This document shows, one piece after another, positions 22,533-35,251 of a stretch of DNA of 64,000 nucleotides (positions within the stretch are counted from its first letter, which is position 1; the number at the start of each line of letters is the position of its first letter). The stretch is taken from the NCBI RefSeq assembly GCF_010183535.1, contig NC_071330.1, positions 8,537,717 to 8,601,716 of the forward strand, in the 5' to 3' direction. The stretch comes from Caenorhabditis remanei. Its lineage: Eukaryota; Nematoda; Chromadorea; Rhabditida; Rhabditidae. The notes beneath the pieces are model-generated. The model searched no databases, was not told the origin of the DNA, and saw only the letters and a list, made by a program, of their open reading frames with translations. The translations under genes were made by a program, and so were the position numbers.

Positions 22533-23751
22533 TCAAAAGTTGAGTTTTCTGAACAATAAGAAAGATAATAACCTTGAATTTCCACTTAGATTATTATCTT
22601 TTCGTTTTAAAATGTCATTTTTCAAGGGTCTATTCATCAAAATCAACGCAATCGGAGAGAAAACATTGAGAGAATCAATAACAAACGGGAAAACTTTGAC
22701 CAAAATTCGACGGATGTTTGGTGTCGAACTGCCAAAAAAGGCGAAATATATCTGAACAATTATCAATATTTATGATACTTTAAAATACATTTTCCACCTG
22801 AATTATTGCTAAAAGTAATGTCTGAAATGCCATAATCATTGTAACAAATGTGAGAGATCTTTCTGCTTTTTTAATTCTATTCTTCAATCTTGTTAGTCCC
22901 ATTATTGTAAAAATGAAACATGAAATAACTAATGCGATACAGAAAACGCATTCAATTAGATGCACTAATGCTAACGTTGGCTGAAAATTATATGAGTTGT
23001 TCTGTCGGTTTTCCGATTTTACCCATCCAGCAGGCTCTTTATAGTTGACTGAAAATCCGGCACCATTTGGATTGATATACACTCTCGAAAATAATAGAAT
23101 CCATGTTGTATCAAGAGGAATTACGACTGAACATATCAGCACAGGATATATGATAACTCGCCAAATCTGAAAATATTTTATGTATTCGTTCTCTCGAAAA
23201 TGTCGTACTTTCTCATGCTTAAATGGCAGGATGACACAAGTCATTCTATTGAAACTCATAAATATTTGAGATATTATTCTGAAGGATGTTGAGTAATGAA
23301 TAAGGATAGCATAGATTTTAGTTATAACTGATGGAGTAAAAAAATATGGAGACAAAATGGGACATAATGGAGTGATGAATGATATAACTCTTGCAAATAA
23401 CACTTCAATTATAGAATGGTAAATTGTCTGGAAATCAGTTGAATCATGGGTTAGGGTTTCTCCAAAAGATGACATTTCACCTTCTACTTTTCAGAAGAAA
23501 TCGTATTTTGAATGACTTACCACAATGGCATCAGCAGTGTATAAAATATAGAACGAATTTGTTTTATAAGAATTCTTATTAGAAAAAATGATCAATTTGA
23601 CAATAAGGGCATTGAGAACTGATCCTAACAGAAGATATGATGCTTGAATAATATAAAATGATATAGATAAAGTTGTATTGTTATCGTTAACGCATTGAAA
23701 TGGTAGTGGATCATCATAAGAAAAATTAGAAGGAAGTATAAATGATGACAT
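22533..23751 (-). CDS. srg-family serpentine chemoreceptor, copy B
   Basis: Seven-transmembrane nematode chemoreceptor (Srg family). Exons 23751-23521, 23427-23209, 23166-23023, 22980-22798, 22751-22533, all divisible by three; 331 aa with no internal stops. Starts MSSFILPSNFSYDDPLPFQC; TM1 is ASYLLLGSVLNALIVKLIIF. Family landmarks: SFITPLCPILSPYFFTP, MSFNRMTCVILPFKHEK, RVYINPNGAGFSVNYKEPAGW, RIKKAERSLTFVTMIM and IYFAFFGSSTPNIRRIL. The intron 23208-23167 is only 42 nt and free of stops, but excluding it restores similarity to copies C and D (IWRVIIYP). Likely expressed in sensory neurons; ligand unknown. It lies in a head-to-tail array with three relatives, indicating tandem duplication. Confidence 0.85.
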
Positions 23752-24029
23752 GAAAAGGTATGAAAAGAGTCAACTGAATGTACTATGAGAGAAAAGGAGA
23801 CAGACTTGGAAATTCATTGATGCAGAAGAAAATAATCCCACAAATCAGTGAAATGAGAAGAGGAGACTATCACGTTTTTTCGTTTTTTTTTTCAGTCTCA
23901 GTTTTTAAAGCCATTGGTTTAGTGAGCTGAAGCAGGAAATAGAGAAATGAATGATGATGAAATGGAATGAAAATTGATCATCAGAAATGGGGAACTATTT
24001 CAAAACATCTCTCATCTCAATATTGTAAA
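23752..24029. other. intergenic between srg copies B and C
   Basis: Short AT-rich spacer with a T-rich run near 23878; promoter of copy B by position. Nothing else recognised. Confidence 0.35.
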
Positions 24030-25776
24030 TCATCCGGTAACTGGGGCGACTACTGTAGAAACTGCTCGTGATAAAGGTCGATGATGAGAAGTTGTGGAGA
24101 CACTCCTGAAAATAAAATGATGTATGAAAATTGTGAAGATTGAGACAACCTGGATACTGGCTGAGTGTCATCACTTCTCAAATTGAATACATCTTTTCGA
24201 AGTTGTCGACTCATAACAATCAATGCAATTGGACCAAATACATTCATCGAATCGAAAACAAAAGAGACTGTTATTAGGAGAATTCCACGTATACTTGGTG
24301 TGTATTATCGGAATAAAAAAGTTCCGACATTTTTTACCGACGCGCAAGAGTCGCGGTACTGGTAGATCAGAAACGCCCACTCATCATAAACATTTCTTCT
24401 GCAAAATCAGGGCACGGTTTCATTGAATTCGCGGGTGAAGTTTTGTTTAAAAATACCACTTTTTTTTTTAAATTTGACCTATTTCCCTTAAAATTTCATT
24501 TCCACCATGAAGTTTGAGGAAAAAAGATCAAATTTTAAAGGAAATAGGTCAAATTTTATTTTTAAATTTGTATTTTTAAACAAAACTTCACCCGCGAATT
24601 CAATGAAACCGTGCCCTGATTTTGCAGAAGAAATGTTTATGATGAGTGGGCGTTTCTGATCTACCAGTACCGCGACTCTTGCGCGTCGGTAAAAAATGTC
24701 GGAACTTTTTTATTCCGATAATAGGAGGCAAAGAAAGCGAAGTAAATCTGAACTTTAAACTATATTTTCAGAGCAGAAAAATTGCTCTTTTACCTGTATA
24801 AAAGCAAATATCATCGTCTGAACCGACATAATCAATGTGACGACTGTCAATGATCTTTCAGCACTTTTAATTCGTTGTTGAAGTGTTGCCAATCCAATAA
24901 TTGTTACGATAAAACAAAAAATGACAAGAACAAGACAAATAGAACAGTGAATCAAATGAAGCAGTGAAATGGTTGCCTGAAATAATTGAAACTAGAAGAT
25001 CTTCTAAAATTGTAATTTTCGAACCCATTGGACTGTATCTTTATAGTTGACTGAAAATCCAGCACCATTTGGATTAATGTAGACTCTTGAAATCAAAATA
25101 TTCCAAATGACGCCCAAAGGAAGAATGACCAAAGTGACGAGAACTGGATATAGTATTCGATTCCACAACTGAAAATGAATGATGTCGGTTCTCAATTAAT
25201 TTCAACACGAACTTTAAGATGTTTCAATGGAAATATGACACAAGTCATTCGATTGAAACTCATGAATATCTGAGAGAACGTTTTGAATCCTAAACTGTAG
25301 TGAACGGCTGCATAATAGAACTTGGTAATTACAGAAGGGGTGAAGAAGTATGGACTGACAATGGGACATAGTGGAGTGATATAAATGAATAAGCGACCGA
25401 ATAATACTTCAGCAATATTTATATAAATACCCTGAAATTATGAAACATGAGTAATGATCTTTAATACAGACCAATACTGGAGGAATAAAGATTCTTGAAT
25501 CTTTGGAAAAATACACTTCTTGTGAATATACAAACTAACCATAATTGCATCTGCTGCATACAAAATATAAAAAGAGTTATGTCGATAAGAACCACTTTTT
25601 GATTTGAAAATTGTCAAAATAATCAAGAAATTGAGAGCAGCTCCAAGTATAAGATAACTGACTTGTAGCCCATACATTGCCAGAGATACACCCAGATTCA
25701 GATTCTCATTACATTGAAATGGAAGTGGATCATCGTATGAAAAATTGGCAGGAAGTGTGAATCTAGTACTGCTCAT
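24030..25776 (-). pseudogene. srg-family chemoreceptor, copy C, last TM exon split by a MITE
   Basis: Exons 25776-25540, 25431-25213, 25168-25025, 24976-24794, then 24747-24724 joined to 24302-24150 across the MITE, and 24105-24030. The first four exons are intact and close to copy B (FSYDDPLPFQC, YITPLCPIVSPYFFTP, RVYINPNGAGFSVNYK, RIKSAERSLTVVTLIM). Exon 5 begins IYFAFFAS and is then cut at a TA by the 417-bp element at 24305-24721. Reading into the element meets a stop after about 20 codons, losing TM7 and the tail. The sequence beyond the element continues in the expected frame (TPSIRGILL, DSMNVFGPIALIVMSRQLRKD) and reaches a proper stop, so the element is the only visible lesion and the event looks recent. 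Confidence 0.85.
24305..24721. mobile_element. 417-bp palindromic MITE inserted in srg copy C
   Basis: Begins TTATCGGAATAAAAAAG and ends with its reverse complement; flanked by TA at 24303-24304 and 24722-24723, so a Tc1/mariner-type target site is likely. Arms of roughly 150-190 bp are almost perfectly complementary around a short, less matched centre (about 24460-24560). No open frame for a transposase. Confidence 0.9.
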
Positions 25777-27265
25777 AATTGATAAATGGAGTTCTGAAAT
25801 GAGTGCTTGTAGATTATTAATAGGAAAACTACACAAAGATAAAAAGAAGTACATTGTCTCATAGATTTTCAGAGTTAAGAATCTCTGGCGTCGAATATCA
25901 AGAGTTTGCCCATAATTTCATGATGGTACTCAGTAGAACATAATAGTTTATTATGAAATTTACTCAAAAGATTCCAGGCAACCCTGATTTTGTCTAATTC
26001 AAAAAGATAAGATGAGAAAAGTACATACATATTCTACTTTTTTTGCATTCATTCGGAAACTAATTTTTTTTTCTCAGTACCGAAAATAATATTTATTTGA
26101 AAATTAACCGATCAAACATTCATCCTCGAATAAGTTAACAACTTTCGAAGAGGTTATATTCGATTGTTCAACAAAAAACCTCTGATCACTCATTAAAAGT
26201 TAGACGAACTTTTGCTCATTTAATGGTCAAACTTGTCTGGACTTGAATATCAACACTTATATAATAATATTTCTTAACAAAAAGTTTATTGAAAAAGGAA
26301 ATTCAGAATAATTTCTTAGAATAATGCTACGACAAAATCTGGAATTGAATGTTACAGACATGTTCTCATAAAGGAAATGAACGAAAATCTAATTTCACCA
26401 ACTGGTTTTATTCCAGACTGAACTTAGAAAATTGGTATGAATTGGGTATGAATTTTCACTAGAAAACTGACTTTGGTGCACCTGTTCAATATCCTATTAC
26501 AGAATAGTTCAGATGACGAGGTTTGATCTAATAAGTGAATAAATGATTAAAAAAAGGAACAAATTGTGATAGAATGTAAGAAATGAAGTATACCAGTTTA
26601 GGTTGGAAAACAAATTAAGGGAAGTGTTCTGGTAAATAAAACTTTGTGTTCTGAGCCAGAAAATGTTAGCTTTTGTGTTTATCTGCCTCATTTCAGAACC
26701 TTTATTCTATCCATAATGCCAGAAAAACTGAGATTTCTTCTCTTTTTCATCTGCTTTTTGTTAATCACTCCTTCTCGGATGACTGCGTGAATCTCCTTTC
26801 ATCACGGTGGGCTGCAATTTTCTTGTTTTTCTATCTGTAATTTTTGGCCGAGACATCGAAAACTCAGCCCACCGGTTTGATATGTGTCATGAGATTATTC
26901 ATTCTTTTTATTCTTAAAAGTAATTATAATGAAGGTGGAATTTTCCAAATTGATACTGGAGATGTTGATTTCTGATATGGGATGTTTGATGATGAATGCC
27001 TGAAATCCAATTAATGAAAAATTTTTTCAAAATCTAAGATCTTTCAAGCCATTGGGTACTAAACAAAAAATCAGTTTCTTGGTGATCAATACTGGAGGTT
27101 TCTTTCAATTACGCCTACCATGTTTCTAAAATTTCATTGAAACCTTCAGTTTTTGTATTATTTTGGATCTATGTATTTCCTAGGTAAACGATGGATCTTA
27201 TATCAGGGAACACGTCTACCACTCAGAATCAGAAAAGGAATTGACATAAGTTGTTCATGTTATCC
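25777..27265. other. 1.5-kb gene-free region in the srg cluster
   Basis: AT-rich sequence between copies C and D. No reading frame with srg or other family resemblance was found on either strand. Contains by position the promoter of copy C. Confidence 0.5.
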
Positions 27266-28391
27266 TCACCTTGAAACTTCAACTATTTTATTTTGTTTCC
27301 TCCATTTGAAAAGTTCTAATCGGAGTTGTTGATTGAATAGAATGAAAACAATTGTTGTTGACAGATTCAAAAAATCATAAGTGAAATCTAAAGCTTTCAA
27401 TAAATATGGTCTCCAAGGGGATGTCAATGAAGAGAAAAATGCAAAATATATCTGAAAAATCGAATAAGTCAAGTTTTTTTCTTTAAGATACCTGAATTGC
27501 TGCCAGAATTGAAAACTCAATCGAGATGATCATAGTAGCAATAGTGATAGAAGTTTCTGCTTTTTTCAGCCGAGTTTTTAAAACAAAAAGACCATAAATA
27601 GTTATTCCAGAAAATAAAATAATCAAGATAAGAGATGCAATGAAAAAAATTAAATGAAGTTTTGAAACACTAGCCTGAACATGTTTGTTATTGTGAGAAA
27701 TATCAGTTAAATCAGAGAAAACCCAAGATATCGCCTTGAAATAATTTGCACTGAAACCTCCAGAAGATGGATTTGCATATACTCGAGAGAGGATAATATT
27801 CCATATAACCCCAATAGGCAATACGAATAAAACGACTAAACAGGGTACATTTATTCTTTTCCAAATCTTGAAATTAAAATGACTGCGTATAGGAAACGAT
27901 TGAAATCATGTTACCTGTTGATAACTAACTGGAAAAATGACAGAAGTCATTCGATTAAAACTCAAAAATACTTGAGAAACCGTTTTGAATCCTTGAGAAT
28001 AATGAGATAAAATGAAAAAAGTTTTCAAAAAAATAGATGGACTGAAGAAAAAAGGAGCCAGAATAGGACATAGTGAAATAACGTAAATGAAGAGACGACC
28101 GACGAATATTTCAGAAATACTCATGTAGATTCCCTGAAATTGTTCGACACTATAACCTAAAGAGAATACACTAACCATTATCAAATCTGCTGCATAGATC
28201 AAAAAGAATGGACTTTCACGAAATATTTTGTTTTTGGAGAAAATAAAAACACGAAGAATCATGAGGTTCAGAATCAAATTGATAGAAAGATAACAAACTT
28301 GAAAAACGTATTTTATCAATTCAACAGTCGAATCATATGAATTATCACATTCAAATGGAATTGATTCATTTTCAGAAGGCAATGAAACCAT
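27266..28391 (-). CDS. srg-family serpentine chemoreceptor, copy D
   Basis: Exons 28391-28176, 28133-27915, 27866-27723, 27674-27492, 27451-27266, all divisible by three; 315 aa, intact. Starts MVSLPSENESIPFEC; TM1 is YVFQVCYLSINLILNLMI. Landmarks: YVISLCPILAPFFFSPSIFLK, LSFNRMTSVIFPVSY, GVIWNIILSRVYANPSSGGFSANY, TRLKKAETSITIATMII, IYFAFFSSLTSPWRPYLLKAL. It is the most diverged of the four copies and ends with a short basic tail. Exon boundaries coincide with copies B and C, showing common descent by duplication. Function as a sensory G-protein-coupled receptor is inferred from family. Confidence 0.85.
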
Positions 28392-30197
28392 TATAAAAAC
28401 ACGTGGATTCAGGAAAAGTATGGAACTTTGAAAAATTTGTACTTTTTAGAGTAGAGTGATACCTGAGTTCAGGCGTTTTCAGTGGAGATTTCTTTCAGAT
28501 AGAACTGAAATGATAGATAACACTACGAGGAAGTGAATGACGTGCACGAATGCAGTTTACCCTAATAAAAGTTGTAAAAAAAAGGTTTTGGGAAACGAGA
28601 TCCTAAGGGAAGTGTCACGGAAAAGGAAATAGTTGGAGTCGATGTTTGATTGATTAAAGTCCCAATTTCTGAAGAAGGTCTGATTAAATCTTTAATTGAC
28701 AGCACAAGATGAAAACTGATCTAACAAATTACTAAAATAAGGAGTATTTTGTTTGACTTAGAATTTCTACCTTTCATGAACATGTCCAAAATAAAACTGG
28801 ATCAAACCACGAAAGAAACATTTGTAAATTTTCATCGAATGATAGTTTATTGTCGATGTTTTTCGTATTGGGTCTGGAGAAACCAGACTATTTTGGGTTA
28901 ATTATTGATTTCATTGACACAATAATTTTGTATTCTGAGACTGATTCCAGATGGTTCACTTCCCAGATAAACGATCACTACAAACAATCATGATGCTGGA
29001 ACAGACTACTCGGTTATAAGTAAACAAAGAATGGAACGTTATCAAGACTTGAATCTCGGACACTTTCGTACCAGACGTTTACCCCAACGTAATCCCTTTT
29101 GTCTATTTTTCATATTTCTTTTTTTAATGAATTTCATTTGAATCTCTACAATTTTCTTATTTAAAATGTGATTTTTATTTTAACCACATTTAATCCGAAG
29201 CAATACCTTCGATTCCTTCTAGAAATTATTTCGTTATGACTTCCTCCCCATCTCTATTCTGGGATAAAATAAAAATTGCGTGACTCATGAGTCATTGAAA
29301 TCTCCTACAATATCCATCAATTCGTATTCTTCTCAAGTCAATTCTCACTTCCGCGTGGGTAATACAAACTCTGATGGGAGTGAATTTGTATGTAGACAAA
29401 ACGGGAGCAGGTGCAAATCTAAGCACTTGGTAACAAGATTGTTGGTATGGAAACCCATAACACATATTAGTTCTCAAAGTGTTTTCTCAGTTCTTGAATT
29501 CAGTTTTCTCTTCTTTTTTCTGTGAAGTATACTAGGAAAATGAACTATTAGATTAATAAAAGCCAAGGGAAATAGGTGGAAACTTTCAAGAGTATCCTTT
29601 GATTTTCGAGGTTCATTAAATGACGATTTGCCCAAAAGCTTCATCTGACGAGAAGAAACGTGTTCGGGAAACCATAGTATTCCTATAATCCCTCTTCAGA
29701 CACATGCATATCTTATTTTTAATAATGAAGTCAACGATTGGTTTCATATAACCAAAAGGTCCATTTGGCAACATTTGCTCTTTCTTATCAAACCATTATC
29801 AATTGTCTCCCTCTTTTTCGTCTTCTTCGTGTCTCAAATAGTAGAAAAAGTGGGGCAACCAAACGCGTATTGTACATTGATAAATTGTGTCCGTCGTCCT
29901 CCGCTCTCGCTCTCCTGGTGGGTTTCTTCTATCAGTACACATACATAATGCCACCCGACTGACTACAAATATAACTCTTTCTCCCCCCATCCCATCTATG
30001 TGTATTATATACTTTTTCTCTTCTCAATGCTATGAATTCCCTACTTTTTGTATTCCTTCCGAATCGAAAACCTTGGTAAAATATTTGGGACAAGCTTGTG
30101 CGGAGAAGAATGAGTCATCCCGTCCATATTCGGAAGAAACATGACGATCTAAGCAACATTTCTACATGTTTCTCAAGGTTCTTCAAAGGTCACCAAT
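28392..30197. other. gene-poor region downstream boundary of srg cluster
   Basis: About 1.8 kb with only short frames lacking family resemblance. AT-rich. No RNA gene or array recognised. Confidence 0.5.
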
Positions 30198-30722
30198 GTC
30201 CAGATCAGAGCTGTGCGGAATTCCTTCTTCCTTCTTCCTTCTTCCTTCTTCCGGGCATTTTTTCACTTCCTTCTTCCTTCTTCCTTCTTCCTTTTTTGAA
30301 ATTTTATTCCTTCTTCCTTCTTCCTTCTTCCGTTGAAATTGTTCGACTTCCGTGTTAAAAGTTCACAAAAATTTTGTAATTTTCGACTGAATATCAGCGG
30401 AGTTTTGGTGATTTTTAATGGAATTTTGTATGAAAAACAGCGCCAAAATTCGTTTTCAGAGATGACTAGAAAAAAGTTTCCTCAAATTTGTCATTTTCAA
30501 AATTAACTTCCGATTTCCCGGTTTGGAACCCAACTTCCTTCTTCCTTCCTTCTTCCTTCTTCCGGGCTTTTTTCACTTCCTTCTTCCTTCTTCCTTCTTC
30601 CTTTTTGAAAATTTTCGTTCCTTCTTCCTTCTTCCTTCTTCCTTTTTGAAAATGTTATTCCTTCTTCCTTCTTCCTTCTTCCTTTTTTGAAAATTTTACT
30701 TCCGCACAGCTCTGGTCCAGAT
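30198..30722. mobile_element. hAT-like MITE with internal CCTTCTT minisatellite, copy 1
   Basis: The element is 30206-30714 (509 bp). Terminal inverted repeats are CAGAGCTGTGCGGAA at the left and TTCCGCACAGCTCTG at the right. It is flanked by a perfect 8-bp duplication GTCCAGAT (30198-30205 and 30715-30722), the signature of the hAT superfamily. Inside are two blocks of CCTTCTT repeats on either side of a unique centre of about 180 bp (near 30335-30530). A second copy starts at 63540. No transposase. Confidence 0.9.
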
Positions 30723-33102
30723 AGTTTCCGTTGTTCTCTTTTTGGGACAGCCCTCTCTTCTCGGAACTGTCAGTTCTCACAGTATAATGTTATAGATTTT
30801 CGTTAATCCTAGTTAGGCTCTCCCAGGTAAGCCTTTCGCATCTAGCCGTCTGCCACTCTGCCAGGTAGACCATTTCCGTTGCTCGTTCTTACATCGCCAC
30901 GGCGTCTGCGATTCATTCTAATAAGAGGTTTGATGTTATCCATCTTATTTCTTTGGGTTAACAAATTCCGTTGAGTTATAATAACAGACTCCGCAACCCT
31001 TCTCAAACTTCTGAACTATGGTGGAGAAATTCCGAGTCTCTGTGATTATTGTGTCTCTAACCATAAGTGTACACATACTAGTTCTCGAATATTATACCAA
31101 CTAAAAATGCGAATTGGTTTCCCCAATTCGTGTCCTCCATCCCTTTTTCCATGTATAGAGTGACTGAGTGAAAGAGAGAGAGAGACACGTATTCATTCAC
31201 AAGTCATCATCATCCTCACCACTTTCTCTTCATCCCTTTCCTTCCACGTATTCCCTTTTTTCCCGTCGTTCTTCTTCATCTTCTTCTTCTTCTTCTTCTT
31301 TTCTATCCGTTACCATGGTCTGTGTGAATGAGAGAATGTTCTCATCATCATCTTTCCCTCTCTCGGTGGCCCAATAACCACCATCTCCCTCCTTTTCCCC
31401 CAAAACAGCCACCCCACCCCACTACACCACTTCTCTTTTCTCGTCCTCCACTTTTGCAAAACAAGCGAAAAGAGAAAAAGGATCAATGGGAAAAAAGAGA
31501 ACATCAGAGAAAAAGAAAAGGGAGAGACTGCCTGTGTGGGCTATCCCTCAAACGCGTTCGCGTCGGGTTACCAGGCACTGCCGAGGCCGCGTCGTACCTC
31601 GATCGGCCCTTCGGGTCTGTCAATCTCTCCATTTACAGTGCTATTTCCGACCTGTCTGTCTAGTAGTGCCCCATCGCTTGCATATAGTGGAAATGGCCCC
31701 CACCGACCGACATTCGACCATGAGATGAAGATGGAGAAAACGGAAAAAAGAGAAGACCTCGACCACTCTTCCCACCGAAAACCTTTCATTCCACTAACCA
31801 CTACCATCAAATTCCTACATGAAAACATCAAAAAACACCGAATATTCCATATTCCGAACCCACCAAAATCCGTAGAGAGCCTTGAATATTTGCACAGACT
31901 GACCCACTCACAGAAATTCAGTTTCCAACTGTATAATCCAGAACCGAAACTACTTGATCCAGTGTAAATACCACAGCGTTCTCCCACGGAGACCTGAACA
32001 GATCACATGCACGACTAACATAAACTAAACAGTACCGTATGCTCATCATATTCCTTTATTTTTACTGTAATTTCAGTCTTGACTTTCAAAAAGAGTCTGG
32101 AGAAACTGTTTCAGAGTATGAAGTTTCTGAGACTCAGTTGACCCAATCCTCTAAAAAAGAATGTCCTATATCACATCAATAGTTGATTATCTGATAATAA
32201 AAAACCAATTTCCTGTTTCTCATAGTCTCTATATTGGAAGAAACAACACGGAATCGTCTTCTTCTAGCTATTTCGAAGTAGATCAAGAGTTGACTATTAC
32301 TCATATCATTTTAAGGACTCGCGCGAAAAAATAATATCGAATTCTGAAATCACAGATAATCCACTCCAGTTGTTTTCCCAACCTATTTTTTGAGGGTGTG
32401 ACCGTCTGTCAGACATCTGGTTACTTGGGACGAACGACCTTTCCCATGAAACGGTGGGAGAAATGGATGATCACCTGAGATAATCTATCCCAGTTGGCCT
32501 GTCTATTGTCCATTACTATATCGTATGCATCTTCTTATGAGGTACTCCGTCCCATATCGATTCATTGTGTTATTGCCCATTCAAAATCCTCTTATGAATC
32601 TTTCCGTTTAGAACGAAACTTTTCTCTTGGATTGAATTTGAGAAACCTCAAAGTAAGTGTCAGTCAGTTGGTAATTCTGTTCCCGGACTGCTCTTTTTTT
32701 TTCGAATTCCCAGAACTATCTGAAAAGGGTGGGAACTTCAGGAAGCCTTCCTTCCCTTTTAAATGTTATCCACAAATTCCCATATCCTTTCCAACTTGAA
32801 ATAAAAGTAGTTGAATGTACTTTTGATGACGGATCTGGCGGGCGTGACCAGATATGTATTTTAAATGAACATTTTCATAAAATACTTCTTCTTCTTCTTT
32901 TCATTTTACTCACATTCTTTTCTATCATCATTTTCTTCCCTTCTTCTTCTTCTTCTTCTTTCCATCCGAGCTTTACTCTTCCCATTTTCCGAATTCCGCT
33001 TCTCCTCATCATAATTTTGTTTTCATCTTTATTTTTCTTTTCAACTAATTCCATATTTCTTTTCATTGCAATTCAACAAATTCCAATATTTTCAGATTCA
33101 AA
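30723..33102. other. gene-poor region upstream of the zinc-finger gene
   Basis: About 2.4 kb. Pyrimidine-rich and trinucleotide (TTC) tracts occur near 31200-31300 and 32885-32960. A locally GC-richer stretch lies near 31550-31650. Several frames of 100-140 codons overlap on both strands near 31500-32000 but none has a recognisable family, splice support or stable composition, so none is called. ATTTTCAG ends 7 bp before the ATG of the next gene. Confidence 0.5.
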
Positions 33103-34634
33103 ATGTACGTAGTAATCAACACAGATCCAGGTGATACACTCAACGAACTTATGGCCTTTATGACTCAAAAAACAATCACATTCTCTGTTACGGATTGTCT
33201 TGCAAAGCTACATGATCGACCCGGTATGTCTACTTTTCTCTTTTCTTTTTTGAGTTCAAAATAAGTTTTAAAATACAATTGAAGAGAAGAATGTGAGCCA
33301 GCTAACTACTAAAACCCAAATGTAATTATTTCTGACCCAATTTCTCTGTGTGGACGGCCGACTGTAATTATGAGCAATCATTATGTGGGTCGAGGATAAT
33401 TATGTGGGCAAATAACAGAAATGAGAGAGAAAGAGAACTTTTATGGGAATGAGCACGTTCTTTATTTTCGTACTTTGTATTTTTAATTTGTCAGTTTGAG
33501 AACTATTAATTCGAATTTCTAACTTAATATCAAAACTTAGATCTGAAATCTTTTAATGAATGCTATATTTTTTTTAGATAAATGGAAGGAAGTAGGAACA
33601 CAAACAGAAGAAGATGATCGTTTTTATTCTCCTCCAAGCAAAAAGTCCAAATTGAGCAACGGAGATAATACAGATTGTGTTTCTCCATGCTCTTCAGCTA
33701 CTCCCTCGGAATCAGTTGATTTGGGAATCGTCATAAAAACAAATGGAAATGGAAATAATAATTGGGATGAAGAAGAATCGAAAGTGCTCCGAGGACTCAT
33801 CAAGACTGAAAATGATCGATCGTCAGGATCACTTCGAGAAGAGCCAGAAGAAGATACTTCTGTTGAAGATGTGATGAATTCTGAATTGATACAGACCCAA
33901 TTGATGCAAGCGTTGTTCTCAAAGAGTCAGGTTTGTCATTTCTCAATCAAAAAGAAAATAAATTATTTTTCATTTTTAGAATGGTGTGATCAACGGTTTC
34001 TCCGGATTAGAAGATGAGGAGAGTCTTGATGGTAAATCAGGATTATTATCAGATTTCCAAGAACAATTTCGAATGGATGGATCACCTGCCTCGGCAATTC
34101 GATATAAACCAGCATATGCATCAACAAAAAGAGGAGTTTGTCATGTCTGTAATCGAGAAGTTTCATTAATTACAACTCATCGAAGAAGGCATGCAATCAC
34201 TCATTTAGGATTCAAGACGTAAGAGATAAATGAGTTAATCGAAATCAACCAATTGAGACATTTTCAGATTGAAATGTGCATTGTGTTACAAGTTTTTCAG
34301 TCGACAAGATTTGGCAACAGGCCATTTCAAAAAGGATCATCCAACTGCTGAATTCACTCCATTCGTTGATACAATGTATGTTTTTTGTTGAAAATTTCGT
34401 TGTACAATTACTGCGCTCCACAAAAATATCAGTTTTTAAAAGTTTGACTGATATGCCTGCTCTGTGGTTTTGTAATTCTCATTTCAAAAGTTTTAAAATT
34501 TGAATTTATTTGATTTCAGGTCAAACGAAGATGAACAAAAACTCGTAGTGATGATGGGAATGTGTTTTCCAGAAGAGATGGGTCCGAGAAAGAGAAAAGA
34601 AGGAGATTCGAAAAAAGATAGAGGTGACGAATGA
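33103..34634 (+). CDS. C2H2 zinc-finger protein
   Basis: Exons 33103-33223, 33578-33930, 33980-34218, 34268-34375, 34520-34634; 311 aa, all phases consistent. The N-terminus (MYVVINTDPGDTLNELMAF) is not recognised. The middle is acidic and Ser-rich with a KKSK patch (SPPSKKSKLSNGD), then a Glu-rich stretch. Two zinc fingers follow: a CHVCNREVSLITTHRRRHAITH finger (C-x2-C...H-x4/5-H, about residues 218-240) and a CALCYKFFSRQDLATGHFKKDH finger (about 247-269). The C-terminus is basic (PRKRKEGDSKKDRGDE). Likely a DNA-binding nuclear protein; no closer family named with confidence. A TTTTCAG just upstream of the ATG suggests trans-splicing. Confidence 0.8.
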
Positions 34635-35251
34635 GTTGATTTCACCGCTGTATTGAACTATTTTCCCTGTTTTTATCCCTTTCATGTTTAGATATTTTGA
34701 CTAGATTTTAGACAAGATTCTTTTAATTTTCCTTCTTTATTTAATGTAATATTTAATGTAATATCATTCCATTCTTTTCAAGATGTGATATTGCTTTTTA
34801 ATTGAAAATCAAGCAAAAACAAACTGAATCATATCGTTTGAACTCTTCTGACTGTGTTGTTTTGTAACTTATTTCATTAGCTTCACCTAGATTTCTTTTG
34901 CTTTTTCCTAAATTTTTTTCATCCATTTCCGTTTTCTTATTGTGATACTTCTGATGAAAGCATATTGTCATAATTCTTTTTAATTTTTCTTTTTTTGGGA
35001 CCAGGAATAAAAAAAAATGCATTTATTAACCGGGGGCTGCAAGGTTCATATCAGGCGAGAAAAAATGAGAAAACTGGGGGTGTCTAGAAGAATGAAATAG
35101 CACCAAGTAGCTGCAAGAAAAGGGTAAAAATGAAGACAAGAAGAATGAAAACAATGGGAGAAAGAGCACGTATGAGAACATTTGGTAAGAGATTCATAAA
35201 GCAAAGTGAGAAAAAAAGCAAGAAGAGCAGTTGAGAATTCTAATGAGGAGA
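34635..35251. other. convergent 3' region
   Basis: 617 bp between the 3' ends of the zinc-finger gene (plus) and cdka-1 (minus). Contains both 3' UTRs; T-rich with several ATTTAATGTAAT-type repeats near 34740-34760. No gene seen. Confidence 0.45.

Noticed and set aside
31328..31987. Overlapping frames of 110-143 codons on both strands
   Set aside because: No recognisable domain, frames on both strands compete, and the flanks are simple TTC and purine tracts.
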